A stretch of 64,000 nt of DNA from Ideonella sp. (GCA_015075545.1 JABTUC010000006.1:1-64000), one strand, 5' to 3'; positions 26,472 to 38,245 are shown, counted from the stretch's first letter. Numbers and translations: made by a program. Notes: generated by a model not told the origin, from the sequence alone.

Positions 26472-27326
26472 TCAGGCCGTGGGTTGGTGTTGGGGTTGCG
26501 GCAGCCCGCGTGCGGCATGCACCGCCGCGAAACGTGCCGTCTCGTCGATCACGCGACCGGGTTGGTCGCGCTGCGGCGAGTGGCCGCAGGCGGCCAGCTC
26601 GATCACCTGCGTCTGGGGTACGCGGCGCGCCAGCGCTCGCACCTGCTCGAGGGTGCCGTACTCGTCGTCGACGCCTTGCATCGCCAGCAGCGGGCAGGCG
26701 ATCGGCGCGAGCTCGGCCTCGATGTTCCAGTGCAAGAACGGCGAGCGCAGCCAGATGTCGTTCCAGCCCCAGAAGGCCGAATCGGGGTCGTCGTGGTAGC
26801 GCGCGAGCCGCGGCTTCAGATCGCCATTCAGGTAGTTGGCGCGTGCACGCCGGATGCTCGCCACCGACACCTCCTCGACGAACAGATGCGGCGCCAGCAC
26901 GATTAGGCCGCCCACCTGGCGTGGGTAGCGTGCCGCGTGCAGCAGCGCGATCGAGGCGCCGTCGCTGTGGCCGAACAGCCAAGGGGAATGCGGTGACCGA
27001 TCGACGTGCAGCGCGTCGAGCAATGCGGGCAGCACTTCGTGGGCCTGTCGGTGCATGAAGTCGGGTGCCCAGTGCTCGCCGGCGGCGCGCGGCGTCGAGC
27101 GGCCGTAGCCGGGACGCGAATAGACCAGACCCGGCCAGCCGAGCGCGTCGCACAACTGCTGCGGGAAGTCGCGCCACATTGCCAGCGACCCCAGGCCTTC
27201 GTGCAGGAACACCAGCAGCGGCGCTCCGGCGCTCGCGCTGGCGCGCTGCGGCACGATGCGCTGGTGCTCGATGCGCACGCGGGCGCCGCGCCATGCGATC
27301 TCGACGAACTGGGCGGGCGGCTGCAT
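26472..27326 (-). CDS. Alpha/beta hydrolase of the box cluster
   Basis: The product is a 284-residue alpha/beta hydrolase. The nucleophile elbow GHSDG gives S121, HEGLGS near residue 42 is the oxyanion-hole loop, and D of GVDDEYGT and H of CGHSPQRDQPG complete the triad. Hydrolases of this kind recur in box gene clusters. Suggested functions are cleavage of a dead-end CoA ester or a lactone in the pathway, but the role is not settled. The ATG at 27326 is 35 bp after the bclA stop. Confidence 0.72.
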   Translation of the reverse strand: MQPPAQFVEIAWRGARVRIEHQRIVPQRASASAGAPLLVFLHEGLGSLAMWRDFPQQLCDALGWPGLVYSRPGYGRSTPRAAGEHWAPDFMHRQAHEVLPALLDALHVDRSPHSPWLFGHSDGASIALLHAARYPRQVGGLIVLAPHLFVEEVSVASIRRARANYLNGDLKPRLARYHDDPDSAFWGWNDIWLRSPFLHWNIEAELAPIACPLLAMQGVDDEYGTLEQVRALARRVPQTQVIELAACGHSPQRDQPGRVIDETARFAAVHAARGLPQPQHQPTA

Positions 27327-27361
27327 CGTGGTCGGGGCGTTTTCGATCGCGCGACGGGTCT

Positions 27362-28936
<1,575 letters not shown>

Positions 28937-28953
28937 GGTCTTTGCCTTACTGC

Positions 28954-29418
28954 TCAACGCGTGAACTGGATCTGCCCCTCGGGCAGCAGGTACATCACGA
29001 GTGCGCGCCCGCCGCTGACGGTGGGCACGTGGTCGCTGCCCGCCGGGTAGACGCACCAGCCGGCGCCGTGGCCGTCGAAGCGGGCGTCGCCGGTCAGCGG
29101 CATCACGAGGTCGATCTCGCCCAGCGGATGCACGTGGTGACCGCCGGCGATCGAGTCCATGTCGACCACGTCGACCGAGAAGCGGGCGGTGTCGTCGGCG
29201 GGCTTGACGACGCGGCCGTAGCGGATGCCCGCGTGCTCGCGATGGCACATCCAGCCCGCGGCGACGCCGTCGACGCAGGCCAGACGCAAGCGTCGATAGC
29301 TGGCGCTTTGCGGCCCGTGCTCGCGATTGAGCCAGCGCTGCAACTCGCCATCGAGCGCGCGGCCGGCGAGGCCCTGCGTGAACTCGACGATCAACTGACG
29401 AAACTGCTCGATCGACAT
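28954..29418 (-). CDS. DUF4863 family protein of the box cluster
   Basis: The product has 154 residues and looks cupin-like: the stretch GGHHVHPLGEIDLVMP contains a histidine pair and a glutamate suited to metal binding, and GRALVMYLLPEGQIQF closes the fold. DUF4863 genes are regularly found between boxR and bclA. Some members are linked to 4-hydroxylaminobenzoate lyase, as far as I recall; the role in benzoate metabolism is unknown. It is the first gene of the long minus-strand operon and starts 128 bp from boxR. Confidence 0.7.
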   Translation of the reverse strand: MSIEQFRQLIVEFTQGLAGRALDGELQRWLNREHGPQSASYRRLRLACVDGVAAGWMCHREHAGIRYGRVVKPADDTARFSVDVVDMDSIAGGHHVHPLGEIDLVMPLTGDARFDGHGAGWCVYPAGSDHVPTVSGGRALVMYLLPEGQIQFTR

Positions 29419-29460
29419 GTCGTACCGGTGATCCTGTGGCTTCTGGGTCGTCGGGCTGCC

Positions 29461-29492
29461 TTGCGACGGAACGGCTTATGAATTATTGTGCG
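29461..29492 (+). promoter_or_regulatory. boxR promoter with overlapping BoxR-type operator
   Basis: TTGCGA (29461-29466), a 17-bp spacer and TATTGT (29484-29489) form a sigma-70-type promoter. The segment TGAATTATTGTGCG (29479-29492) overlaps the -10 and differs at only two positions from TGCATTATTGTGCA at the boxC promoter. The offset between -10 and operator is identical in both. This implies that BoxR controls its own gene. It is read from sequence; binding is inferred. Confidence 0.6.
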
Positions 29493-29504
29493 CGCCGGTG
29501 CCGG

Positions 29505-29534
29505 GTGATAGGCCGGGATTGCACCGACTGTCAA
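29505..29534 (-). promoter_or_regulatory. Candidate promoter for the DUF4863-bclA-liv-fcs operon
   Basis: On the minus strand a perfect TTGACA (29534-29529) is followed after 18 bp by TATCAC (29510-29505), or after 17 bp by CTATCA. The -10 is weak. A single TGCA (29520-29523) lies in the spacer and the degenerate BoxR-type operator lies about 13 bp downstream. It points at the DUF4863 start 87 bp away. Confidence 0.4.
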
Positions 29535-29546
29535 GCACTTTACTGC

Positions 29547-30548
29547 ATGAGTCGCTTCATCGCGCCGCGTCCGAACCGACCGAAGGCCAAGGTTGCCACC
29601 GCTGGCGCCCGGAAGAAATCGGCTCCGACCCGGGCACCGGGCGTCGCCGCCAAAGGGCTGGCCCCGGCGGGCCTGCGCGCCGACGGCCACGACCGCCTGC
29701 TGGTGGCGCTCGGCGAGCGCGTGCGCAGCCTGCGCGCGCGCCGCGGGTTGACGCGCAAGGCGGTGGCACTGGCCGCCGGCGTGTCCGAACGTCACCTCGC
29801 GAACCTGGAGTACGGCACCGGCAACGCGTCGATCCTGATCCTGCAGCAGGTGGCGCGCGCGCTGCAGTGCCCGCTGGCCGAGTTGGTGGGCGACGTGAGC
29901 ACGTCGTCGCCCGAGTGGTTGCTGATCCGCGAGCTGCTCGAGACGCGCAGCGAGGCCGATCTGCGGCGCGCGCGCATCGCGCTGGGCGAACTGTTCGGCA
30001 CCCGCGCCGATGCCGGGCGCGGCCGGCGCATCGCGCTGATCGGGCTGCGCGGGGCGGGCAAGTCGACGCTCGGCCAGATGCTGGCCGACGACCTGGAATT
30101 CCCGTTCGTCGAGCTGTCGCGCGAGATCGAGAAGTTCGCCGGCTGCACCATCGCCGAGATCCACGACCTGTACGGCACCAACGCCTATCGGCGCTACGAG
30201 CGGCGTGCGCTGGAGGAGGCGATCCAGATCTACCCCGAGGTGGTGATCGCCACGCCGGGCGGCATCGTGTCGGATGCCGCCACGTTCAACCAGTTGCTCG
30301 CGCACTGCACCACCGTGTGGCTGAAGGCCAACCCCGAAGACCACATGCTGCGCGTGGCCGCGCAGGGCGACGTGCGGCCGATCGCCGCCAGCGGCGAGGC
30401 GATGGACGACCTGAAGCGCATCCTGGCCGGCCGCCTGTCGTTCTACGCCAAGGCCGACCTGAGCTTCGACACCAGCGGCCAGCCGCTCGAGCAGGCGTTT
30501 CAGGGCCTGCGCGCGCGGGTGCGCGCGGCGATCGGCCTTCCAGCCTGA
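29547..30548 (+). CDS. boxR: BoxR, XRE-type regulator with shikimate-kinase-like domain
   Basis: The product has 333 residues. Residues 50-105 hold a helix-turn-helix of the XRE type (LTRKAVALAAGVSERHLANL). A shikimate-kinase-like domain follows from about 160, with Walker A GLRGAGKST beginning at residue 166. This two-domain form is the BoxR regulator, a benzoyl-CoA-responsive repressor of box genes in Azoarcus. The ATG at 29547 gives an N-terminal basic tail; frames starting upstream would extend across the promoter. It sits between the two box operons, and its own promoter has the same operator as boxC. Confidence 0.9.
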   Translation: MSRFIAPRPNRPKAKVATAGARKKSAPTRAPGVAAKGLAPAGLRADGHDRLLVALGERVRSLRARRGLTRKAVALAAGVSERHLANLEYGTGNASILILQQVARALQCPLAELVGDVSTSSPEWLLIRELLETRSEADLRRARIALGELFGTRADAGRGRRIALIGLRGAGKSTLGQMLADDLEFPFVELSREIEKFAGCTIAEIHDLYGTNAYRRYERRALEEAIQIYPEVVIATPGGIVSDAATFNQLLAHCTTVWLKANPEDHMLRVAAQGDVRPIAASGEAMDDLKRILAGRLSFYAKADLSFDTSGQPLEQAFQGLRARVRAAIGLPA

Positions 30549-30557
30549 GCCCCGAGC

Positions 30558-30572
30558 GCGGCCTTCGGCCGC
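30558..30572 (+). terminator. Short GC hairpin after boxR
   Basis: GCGGCC, loop TTC, GGCCGC follows the boxR stop by 9 bp. There is no U-tract. It may weakly separate boxR from boxCBA, which have their own promoter 45 bp further on. Confidence 0.3.
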
Positions 30573-30616
30573 CCGGTTTGCCGCCGCGGGGGCACCGGCG
30601 CACAGTAGCGATCGCC

Positions 30617-30648
30617 TTGACAGTCGCGCGCACATGCATTATTGTGCA
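30617..30648 (+). promoter_or_regulatory. boxC promoter with BoxR-type operator
   Basis: A perfect -35 TTGACA (30617-30622), a 17-bp spacer and TATTGT (30640-30645) form a strong promoter. TGCATTATTGTGCA (30635-30648) is a TGCA-N6-TGCA element laid over the -10, the layout I recall for BoxR operators in Azoarcus. Repressor binding here would block polymerase. Pattern seen; binding inferred. Confidence 0.72.
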
Positions 30649-30676
30649 CGTAATGGGGTGGAAACGCCTCTGATAG

Positions 30677-30690
30677 TGCATTGCAATGCA
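30677..30690 (+). promoter_or_regulatory. Second BoxR-type operator, perfect palindrome
   Basis: TGCATTGCAATGCA is a perfect 14-bp palindrome with outer TGCA boxes 6 bp apart. It lies about 25-40 bp after the expected transcription start of boxC and 36 bp before its ATG, so it could strengthen repression by cooperative binding. Confidence 0.62.
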
Positions 30691-30726
30691 TATCGCGCGT
30701 CGCGCGCCCTACCGCAGGAGACCGGC

Positions 30727-32385
30727 ATGCCCGCCCCGCCCGTCGTCGACTACCGCACCGAACCCTCGCACTACCGCCACTGGAAGCTGAGCTTCGATGG
30801 CCCCGTCGCCACGCTGGCGCTGGATGTGGCCGAGGACGGCGGCATCGCGCCGGGCTACAAGCTCAAGCTCAACAGCTACGACCTCGGCGTCGACATCGAG
30901 CTGCACGACGCGCTGCAGCGCATCCGCTTCGAGCACCCCGAGGTGCGCTCGGTGATCGTCACCAGCCTGAAGGACCGCGTGTTCTGCTCGGGCGCCAACA
31001 TCTTCATGCTGGGCACGTCGAGCCACGCCTGGAAGGTGAACTTCTGCAAGTTCACCAACGAGACGCGCAACGGCATCGAGGATTCGTCGCAGCACTCGGG
31101 GCTGAAGTTCGTCGCCGCGCTCAACGGCTCGTGCGCCGGCGGCGGCTACGAGCTGGCGCTGGCGTGCGACGACATCGTGCTGGTCGACGACCGCTCGTCG
31201 TCGGTGTCGCTGCCCGAGGTGCCGCTGCTCGGCGTGCTGCCCGGCACCGGCGGCCTGACGCGGGTGACCGACAAGCGCCACGTCCGCCACGACCTGGCCG
31301 ACGTGTTCTGCACCACCACCGAAGGCGTGCGCGGCCAGCGCGCGCTGCAGTGGCGGCTGGTCGACGCGGTGGTCAAGCCCGCGCAGTTCGGCGCCGCGGT
31401 GCAGGAGCGTGCGCGCAAGCTGGCGCAGGCGAGCGACCGGCCCGCCGGCGACAAGGGCGTGGTGCTGCCGCGCATCGAGCGCACGCTGGAGGCCGACGCG
31501 ATCGCCTACGAACACCTGCAGGTGCAGATCGACCGTGCCAAGCGCACGGCGACGCTGACCGTGAAGGCGCCGGCCGTGCCACAGCCGAACGACATCGCCG
31601 GCATCGAGGCCGCCGGCGCGTCGTGGTGGCCGCTGGCGATGGCGCGCCAGCTCGACGACGCGATCCTGCACCTGCGCACCAACGAGCTCGACATCGGCCT
31701 GTGGCTGTTGAAGACCGCGGGCGACGCTGGCGGCGTGCTGGCGTGCGACCGGGCGCTGGCACAGCATGCGAACCACTGGTTCGTGCGCGAGACCCAAGGC
31801 ATGCTTCGCCGCACGCTGGCGCGGCTCGACGTGTCGGCGCGCACGCTGTTCGCGCTGATCGAGCCGGGCTCGTGCTTCGCCGGCACCTTGGCCGAGCTGG
31901 CGTTCGCGGCCGACCGCGCCTACATGCTCGCGCTGCCCGACGACGCCACGCGCGCGCCGAAGCTGACCTTGTCGCTGCAGAACTTCGGCGCCTACCCGAT
32001 GGCCAACGGCCAGACGCGCCTGGTGCGCCGCTTCTACGGCGAGGCGCAGCCGCTGGCTGCGGCCCGGGAGGCGATCGGCCGCACGCTCGACGCGCAGGCC
32101 GCGCTCGCGCTCGGGCTGGTGACCGCGGCGCCCGACGACATCGACTGGACCGACGAGACGCGCATCGCGATCGAGGAGCGCGTGGCGATGTCGCCCGACG
32201 CGCTGACCGGGCTGGAGGCCAACCTGCGCTTCGCCGGCCACGAGAACATGGCCAGCCGCATCTTCGGCCGCCTCACCGCCTGGCAGAACTGGATCTTCAT
32301 CCGGCCCAACGCGGTGGGCGACAAGGGCGCGCTCAAGGTCTACGGCAAGGGCGAGAAGGCCCAGTTCGATTGGAACAGGGTGTGA
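30727..32385 (+). CDS. boxC: BoxC, 2,3-epoxy-2,3-dihydrobenzoyl-CoA ring-opening lyase
   Basis: The product has 552 residues, twice the crotonase length as known for BoxC. The first half has the crotonase core (RVFCSGANIFML, SCAGGGYELALACD, PLLGVLPGTGGLT) and the second half is a divergent crotonase-like region. It cleaves 2,3-epoxybenzoyl-CoA to 3,4-dehydroadipyl-CoA semialdehyde and formate. The ATG at 30727 has GCAGGAGA just upstream; an earlier in-frame ATG at 30634 lies inside the operator and is unlikely. It is the first gene of boxCBA, 19 bp before boxB. Confidence 0.92.
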   Translation: MPAPPVVDYRTEPSHYRHWKLSFDGPVATLALDVAEDGGIAPGYKLKLNSYDLGVDIELHDALQRIRFEHPEVRSVIVTSLKDRVFCSGANIFMLGTSSHAWKVNFCKFTNETRNGIEDSSQHSGLKFVAALNGSCAGGGYELALACDDIVLVDDRSSSVSLPEVPLLGVLPGTGGLTRVTDKRHVRHDLADVFCTTTEGVRGQRALQWRLVDAVVKPAQFGAAVQERARKLAQASDRPAGDKGVVLPRIERTLEADAIAYEHLQVQIDRAKRTATLTVKAPAVPQPNDIAGIEAAGASWWPLAMARQLDDAILHLRTNELDIGLWLLKTAGDAGGVLACDRALAQHANHWFVRETQGMLRRTLARLDVSARTLFALIEPGSCFAGTLAELAFAADRAYMLALPDDATRAPKLTLSLQNFGAYPMANGQTRLVRRFYGEAQPLAAAREAIGRTLDAQAALALGLVTAAPDDIDWTDETRIAIEERVAMSPDALTGLEANLRFAGHENMASRIFGRLTAWQNWIFIRPNAVGDKGALKVYGKGEKAQFDWNRV

Positions 32386-32404
32386 CCCACCCACTGAACA
32401 GGAC

Positions 32405-33838
<1,434 letters not shown>

Positions 33839-33841
33839 TGA

Positions 33842-33919
33842 CCCACCCCCGAAGCGGCCTGGCGGCCGCCTCCCCCTCCAGGGGGCAACACCAGCGGCCC
33901 GGCAGAGCCGGGTCCGCGG
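33842..33919 (+). repeat. Two-part intergenic repeat, compact copy
   Basis: Blocks A (33842-33886) and B (33888-33919) match 13704-13748 and 13831-13862 with only a few substitutions, but without the 82-bp hairpin segment between them. Block A contains CCCCCTCCAGGGGG, which can fold on itself. It lies in the 144-bp boxB-boxA gap. The remainder of the gap contains nothing recognisable beyond the boxA ribosome site region. Confidence 0.7.
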
Positions 33920-33982
33920 CGGCCGCTTGGTTGCGCTGGTTCATGCGTCGCGAGTCGCGCGCAGCGCGGTGGAGCAACTGAG

Positions 33983-35248
33983 ATGGACATGGTCGTTGCC
34001 GACGACGTGCTGAACCAGCACCTGATCGACCCCGAGATCTGCATTCGCTGCAACACCTGCGAAGAAGCGTGCCCGGTGGGCGCGATCACGCACGACTCGC
34101 GCAACTACGTGGTCGACCCGGCCAAGTGCCAGCGCTGCCTGGCCTGCATCCCGCCGTGCCCGACGGGGGCGATCGACAACTGGCGCAAGGTGCTGCGCGT
34201 GCGGGCCTACTCGCTGGCCGAGCAGTTCGGCTGGGACGTGCTGCCGGCGGAGGTGCCGCTCGAATCACAGCACGCCGACGAGTCGGTCGTCGTGGCGCCG
34301 CCGCCGGCCGCGCAGCCCGCGGTGCAGCCAGAGCCGGGTGAGACGGTGTTCGACAGCGCGGCGTACAGCGCCACGCTGCCGCCGTGGTCGGCGGCGCACG
34401 CCTACACCAACCTCTACGGGCCGAAGAACCCGACGCGCGCCACCGTCGCCGGCAACTTCCGCGTCACCGAGGTCGGCCGTGACTACGACACGCACCATAT
34501 CGTGCTCGACTTCGGCACCATGCCGTTCCCGGTGCTCGAGGGTCAGAGCATCGGCATCGTGCCGCCCGGCACCGACGAGCAGGGTCGGCCGCACTACGCG
34601 CGCCAGTACTCGATCGCCAGCCCGCGCAACGGCGAGCGCCCCGGCTACAACAACCTGTCGCTGACCGTGAAGCGCGTGCTCGAGGACTATCAAGGCCGCC
34701 CGGTGCGCGGCGTGGCGAGCAACTACCTGTGCGACCTCAAGGTCGGCGACGCCGTGCAGGTGATCGGCCCGTTCGGCTCGAGCTTCCTGATGCCCAACCA
34801 TCCGCGCTCGCACATCGTGATGATCTGCACCGGCACCGGCTCGGCGCCGATGCGCGCGATGACCGAATGGCGCCGCCGGCTGCGCGCGTCGGGTAAGTTC
34901 GCAGGGGGCAAGCTGATGCTGTTCTTCGGCGCGCGCACGAAGGAGGAGTTGCCTTACTTCGGCCCGCTGCAGAACCTGCCGAAGGACTTCATCGACATCC
35001 ACCTCGCGTTCTCGCGAACCAGCGGGGCGCCCAAGCGCTACGTGCAGGACCTGATGCGCGAACGCGCGGCCGACTTGGGCGAGCTGCTCGGCGACGCCAA
35101 TACGCACGTATACGTGTGCGGCCTCAAGGCGATGGAAGAAGGGGTCGTGCTGGCGCTGCGCGAAGTGGCGCAGCAGGCCGGCTTGCACTGGGACACGCTG
35201 CGCGGCGCGCTGCGCAGCGAAGGCCGGCTGCACCTCGAGACCTACTAG
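33983..35248 (+). CDS. boxA: BoxA, benzoyl-CoA oxygenase reductase component
   Basis: The product has 421 residues. Two [4Fe-4S] sites, C20/C23/C26/C30 and C49/C52/C55/C59, form an N-terminal ferredoxin. A variable Pro/Ala linker (about 95-120) leads to a ferredoxin-NADP reductase module with [10 protein letters not shown] (FAD binding) and [12 protein letters not shown] (NADP binding). It transfers electrons from NADPH to BoxB. It is the last box gene here; boxD or boxZ, which would oxidise the semialdehyde product, is not in the window. Confidence 0.93.
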   Translation: MDMVVADDVLNQHLIDPEICIRCNTCEEACPVGAITHDSRNYVVDPAKCQRCLACIPPCPTGAIDNWRKVLRVRAYSLAEQFGWDVLPAEVPLESQHADESVVVAPPPAAQPAVQPEPGETVFDSAAYSATLPPWSAAHAYTNLYGPKNPTRATVAGNFRVTEVGRDYDTHHIVLDFGTMPFPVLEGQSIGIVPPGTDEQGRPHYARQYSIASPRNGERPGYNNLSLTVKRVLEDYQGRPVRGVASNYLCDLKVGDAVQVIGPFGSSFLMPNHPRSHIVMICTGTGSAPMRAMTEWRRRLRASGKFAGGKLMLFFGARTKEELPYFGPLQNLPKDFIDIHLAFSRTSGAPKRYVQDLMRERAADLGELLGDANTHVYVCGLKAMEEGVVLALREVAQQAGLHWDTLRGALRSEGRLHLETY

Positions 35249-35284
35249 GGTCTGTTGGCCGCATGAATCGTGACCGCGTGGCGT

Positions 35285-35312
35285 CGCCCGCCGGCGCGTG
35301 ACGCGGCGGGCG
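35285..35312 (+). terminator. Hairpin after boxA
   Basis: CGCCCGCC (35285-35292) pairs with GGCGGGCG (35305-35312) across a 12-nt loop in the 91-bp gap before the kinase gene. No T-run follows, so it is only a possible Rho-independent or 3'-protecting structure. Confidence 0.3.
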
Positions 35313-35339
35313 TCGGCTGCCGCGCTATCCTGCCCGGCC

Positions 35340-36983
35340 ATGACCACGCCCGCCCAGCCTGCCGACGACGGTGCCACCGTGCCGCGCGGGGTGCGCAGCG
35401 GCAATGCGCTGCCCGACGGTTCGCGGCTGGCCGAGTTCGAGGTGCGTGGCGTCATCGGCGAAGGCGGTTTCGGCATCGTCTACCTGGCGTGGGACGCCTC
35501 GCTGCAGCGGCAGGTGGCCATCAAGGAGTACATGCCGGCGACGCTGGCGGCGCGAACCCACGGTTCGAAGGTGTTGCCGCGCACCGACAAGTCGACCGAG
35601 ACGTTCGCGCTCGGCCTGCGCAGCTTCGTCAACGAGGCGCAGCTGCTGGCGAGCTTTGACCATCCGTCGCTGCTGAAGGTCTACCGCTTCTGGGAGGCCA
35701 ACGGCACCGCCTACATGGTGATGCCGTACTACCAGGGCATCACGCTGAAGAAGGCGCTCAACGCGCTCGATGCGCCGCCCGAGGAGGGCTGGCTGCGTCG
35801 GCAGCTCGGGCAGTTGCTCGAGGCACTCGACGTCATGCACCGCGGCCACTGCTACCACCGCGATATCGCGCCCGACAACATCCTGCTGCTCGACGACGGC
35901 ACGCCGCTGCTGCTGGACTTCGGTGCCGCGCGGCGCGTGATCGGCGACGCCACGCATGCGCTGACCGCGTTCCTCAAGCCGGGCTATGCGCCGGTGGAGC
36001 AGTACGCCGAGATGCCGACCATGAAGCAGGGGCCGTGGACCGATCTCTACGCGCTCGGCTCGGTGGTGCATTACGCGATCACCGGTCGTACGCCGCCGGA
36101 ATCGGTGGCGCGGCTGGTCAACGACACGATGGTGCCGCTGTCGGTCGTCGCCAGGGGCCGCTACAGCGATCGATTCCTGCGCGCGATCGACCACGCGCTC
36201 GCGGTGCGGCCCGAAGACCGGCCGCAAAGCGCGAGCGAACTGCGCGATGCACTCGGCATCGAGGAGCGGCGCGCGCGCACGGGCAGGGCCGATCGCATTC
36301 CCACCGCGCCGCAGGCGCTCGACGAGACGGTGATCGTGCGCGACGCACCGCAGGTGTCGCTGCGGCAAGCGGCGCCCGCCGTGCCGCCTTCGATGCGCGC
36401 ATCGGCAGCCCCTGCGGTTTCGTCGCCGCGGCCGGCGCCAGCGCGCTCGAGTCTGGCCGCGCCACCGCCTGCGCCGCCTGTGTCGCCCGCGCCATCTTCG
36501 ACGCCGGCATCCCCTGCGCCTGCCGCGGCCATGCACGGCCGTCGCACCGCGCGCGCCTGGCTGCTGCTGGCGGGGCTCGCGCTGGCCGGTGCACTCGCGC
36601 TGGCCTGGTGGAGCCTGCCCTCGCCGGATACGCCGCCGGTGGTCGAGGCGGCGCCGCGCGCCGAGCCCCCGGCCGGGCCGCCGGCGGCGCGCGCGCGCGA
36701 TACGGCCCCTGTGGATGCGCCGCCCGCCGCGACGACGACGATTCCCGCGCCGACGATCGAACCGAGCTTGCCCGCCGCACCGGCCGCTGTCGCCGCGAGT
36801 GCGGTGGAGCCCGCGGCGATCGACGACGCGCCGGCGGCGCGAAAACCCCCTGCACACGTGGCGAGAACCCCTAGAAAGAACTCGCCAAACCCGCGCTGCA
36901 CGGAGATCATTACCCGGGCGTCGCTGGGCGAGCAGTTGAGCGCGCAGGACGAAGCGATGTTGAAGGGAGAGTGCCGCAAATGA
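35340..36983 (+). CDS. Membrane-anchored Hanks-type serine/threonine protein kinase
   Basis: The product has 547 residues. The kinase domain spans about 33-310, with the glycine loop GEGGFGIV (40-47), K62, catalytic D175 in HRDIAPDN and D193 in DFGAAR. A Pro/Ala-rich linker, one transmembrane helix (about 404-427) and a Pro/Ala-rich periplasmic tail follow, ending in a short segment with one Cys. It overlaps the next gene, an OmpA-like lipoprotein, by 4 bp. This suggests a kinase that senses or signals envelope state. Such pairs also occur near type VI secretion, but no T6SS genes are visible. The ATG at 35340 is preferred to an upstream frame. Confidence 0.85.
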   Translation: MTTPAQPADDGATVPRGVRSGNALPDGSRLAEFEVRGVIGEGGFGIVYLAWDASLQRQVAIKEYMPATLAARTHGSKVLPRTDKSTETFALGLRSFVNEAQLLASFDHPSLLKVYRFWEANGTAYMVMPYYQGITLKKALNALDAPPEEGWLRRQLGQLLEALDVMHRGHCYHRDIAPDNILLLDDGTPLLLDFGAARRVIGDATHALTAFLKPGYAPVEQYAEMPTMKQGPWTDLYALGSVVHYAITGRTPPESVARLVNDTMVPLSVVARGRYSDRFLRAIDHALAVRPEDRPQSASELRDALGIEERRARTGRADRIPTAPQALDETVIVRDAPQVSLRQAAPAVPPSMRASAAPAVSSPRPAPARSSLAAPPPAPPVSPAPSSTPASPAPAAAMHGRRTARAWLLLAGLALAGALALAWWSLPSPDTPPVVEAAPRAEPPAGPPAARARDTAPVDAPPAATTTIPAPTIEPSLPAAPAAVAASAVEPAAIDDAPAARKPPAHVARTPRKNSPNPRCTEIITRASLGEQLSAQDEAMLKGECRK

Positions 36984-38218
36984 AGGCCGAGCAGCAGTCG
37001 ATCGCAAGGGTGATGTTGCAGTGGCTGGCGGTGGCCGCCGGCTTGCTGATGCTCGGTGGCGCGGGTTGCCAGAGCACGGGCCCCACCGTCATCAGCAACG
37101 AGCTGCCGTTCGACCAGGCGGTGGCGCAGGCCACCGACGGCCTGGTCGCACAGACGCAGAAGCTGCCGGCGTTTCTCGCCACGGTGGAGGCCAAGGTGGC
37201 GTCCAAGGTCAATCGCAAGGCGGTGCTGATCGATCCGATGATCGACGCCGCGTCGGGCCAGCAGACGGGAGTGACGCGCCTGATCGAGCAGCGCGTGACG
37301 GCGCGGCTGGCGCAGCATCCGCAGATGGAGCTGCTGCCGTTCCAGGGCCCGAACCTGGGGCGCGCGCAGTACCTGCTGATCGGCACCACGGTGCGCAGCG
37401 CGGGCACCGGGGCACGCCGGCCGTTCCAGATCAACCTCGCGCTGGTCGACCTGGCCGCGCGCACCGTGCTCGCGCAGGCGAGCGCGGTGGCGCGCGACGA
37501 CGGCCTCGACACCAGCCCGACCGCCTACTACCAGGACAGCCCGGTGCTGCTGAAGGACGCGGTCGTCGAAGGTTACATCCGCACCGCGCAGACGCCGCCA
37601 GGGCAGGCCGCCGATGGCGTCTACATCGAGCGCCTCGCCGCCTCGGCCCTGGTCAACGATGGCAACAACGCCTACAACGGCAGCCGCTACCAGGACGCGC
37701 TCGGGCTGTACCGCAACGCATTGTCGACACCTGCCGGCGAACAGTTGCGTGCCCTCAACGGCGTATACCTCGCGAGCTGGAAGCTCGGTCGCACCGCCGA
37801 GGCCGAGCAGGCGTTCGGCCGCATCGTGGCGTTCGGGCTGCAGCAGCACAACCTCGGCGTGAAGTTCCTGTTCAACCCGGGCAGCACCGAATTCTGGTCG
37901 GACCCGAAGGTCAGCGGGCCGTACCCGATCTGGCTGCGCCAGATCGCGCGCCAGGCCGCGGCGGCCAAGGTGTGCATGAATGTGGTCGGCCACACCAGCC
38001 ACACCGGCAGCGAGCAGGTCAACGACCGCCTGTCGCAGGCGCGGGCGATGGCGATCAAGCAGAAGCTCGAGGCCGATGCGTCCGAACTGGGGCCGCGCAC
38101 CCGGGCCAGCGGCGTCGGCTGGCGCGAGAACATCATCGGCACCGGCACCGACGACGTCACCGACGCGCTCGATCGGCGCGTCGAGTTCAAGATCGTCCCC
38201 TGCGGCGCATCGGCGTAG
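36980..38218 (+). CDS. OmpA-like lipoprotein coupled to the kinase
   Basis: The product has 412 residues. A lipoprotein signal ends at C30 (LGGAGC). The middle has a TPR-like stretch (about 215-275, NNAYNGSRYQDALGLYRNAL). The C-terminal 110 residues form an OmpA-type peptidoglycan-binding domain with the VVGHTSHTGS and NDRLSQARA motifs. It is probably anchored in the outer membrane and contacts peptidoglycan. Its ATG overlaps the kinase stop (ATGA), so the two are produced together. It could be the kinase partner or substrate, which is inference. Confidence 0.8.
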   Translation: MKAEQQSIARVMLQWLAVAAGLLMLGGAGCQSTGPTVISNELPFDQAVAQATDGLVAQTQKLPAFLATVEAKVASKVNRKAVLIDPMIDAASGQQTGVTRLIEQRVTARLAQHPQMELLPFQGPNLGRAQYLLIGTTVRSAGTGARRPFQINLALVDLAARTVLAQASAVARDDGLDTSPTAYYQDSPVLLKDAVVEGYIRTAQTPPGQAADGVYIERLAASALVNDGNNAYNGSRYQDALGLYRNALSTPAGEQLRALNGVYLASWKLGRTAEAEQAFGRIVAFGLQQHNLGVKFLFNPGSTEFWSDPKVSGPYPIWLRQIARQAAAAKVCMNVVGHTSHTGSEQVNDRLSQARAMAIKQKLEADASELGPRTRASGVGWRENIIGTGTDDVTDALDRRVEFKIVPCGASA

Positions 38219-38245
38219 GCGCGTCGCGCGCGCCCGGTGCGCGCT

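Noticed and set aside
29547-30548. Shikimate kinase (aroK) annotation
   Set aside because: The kinase-like domain is attached to an XRE helix-turn-helix and sits between the box operons with TGCA-type operators, so it is BoxR and not a biosynthetic enzyme.
30634-30726. Upstream ATG (30634) as the boxC start
   Set aside because: It lies inside the operator and -10 region of the promoter. The ATG at 30727 has a ribosome site and gives the standard N-terminus.
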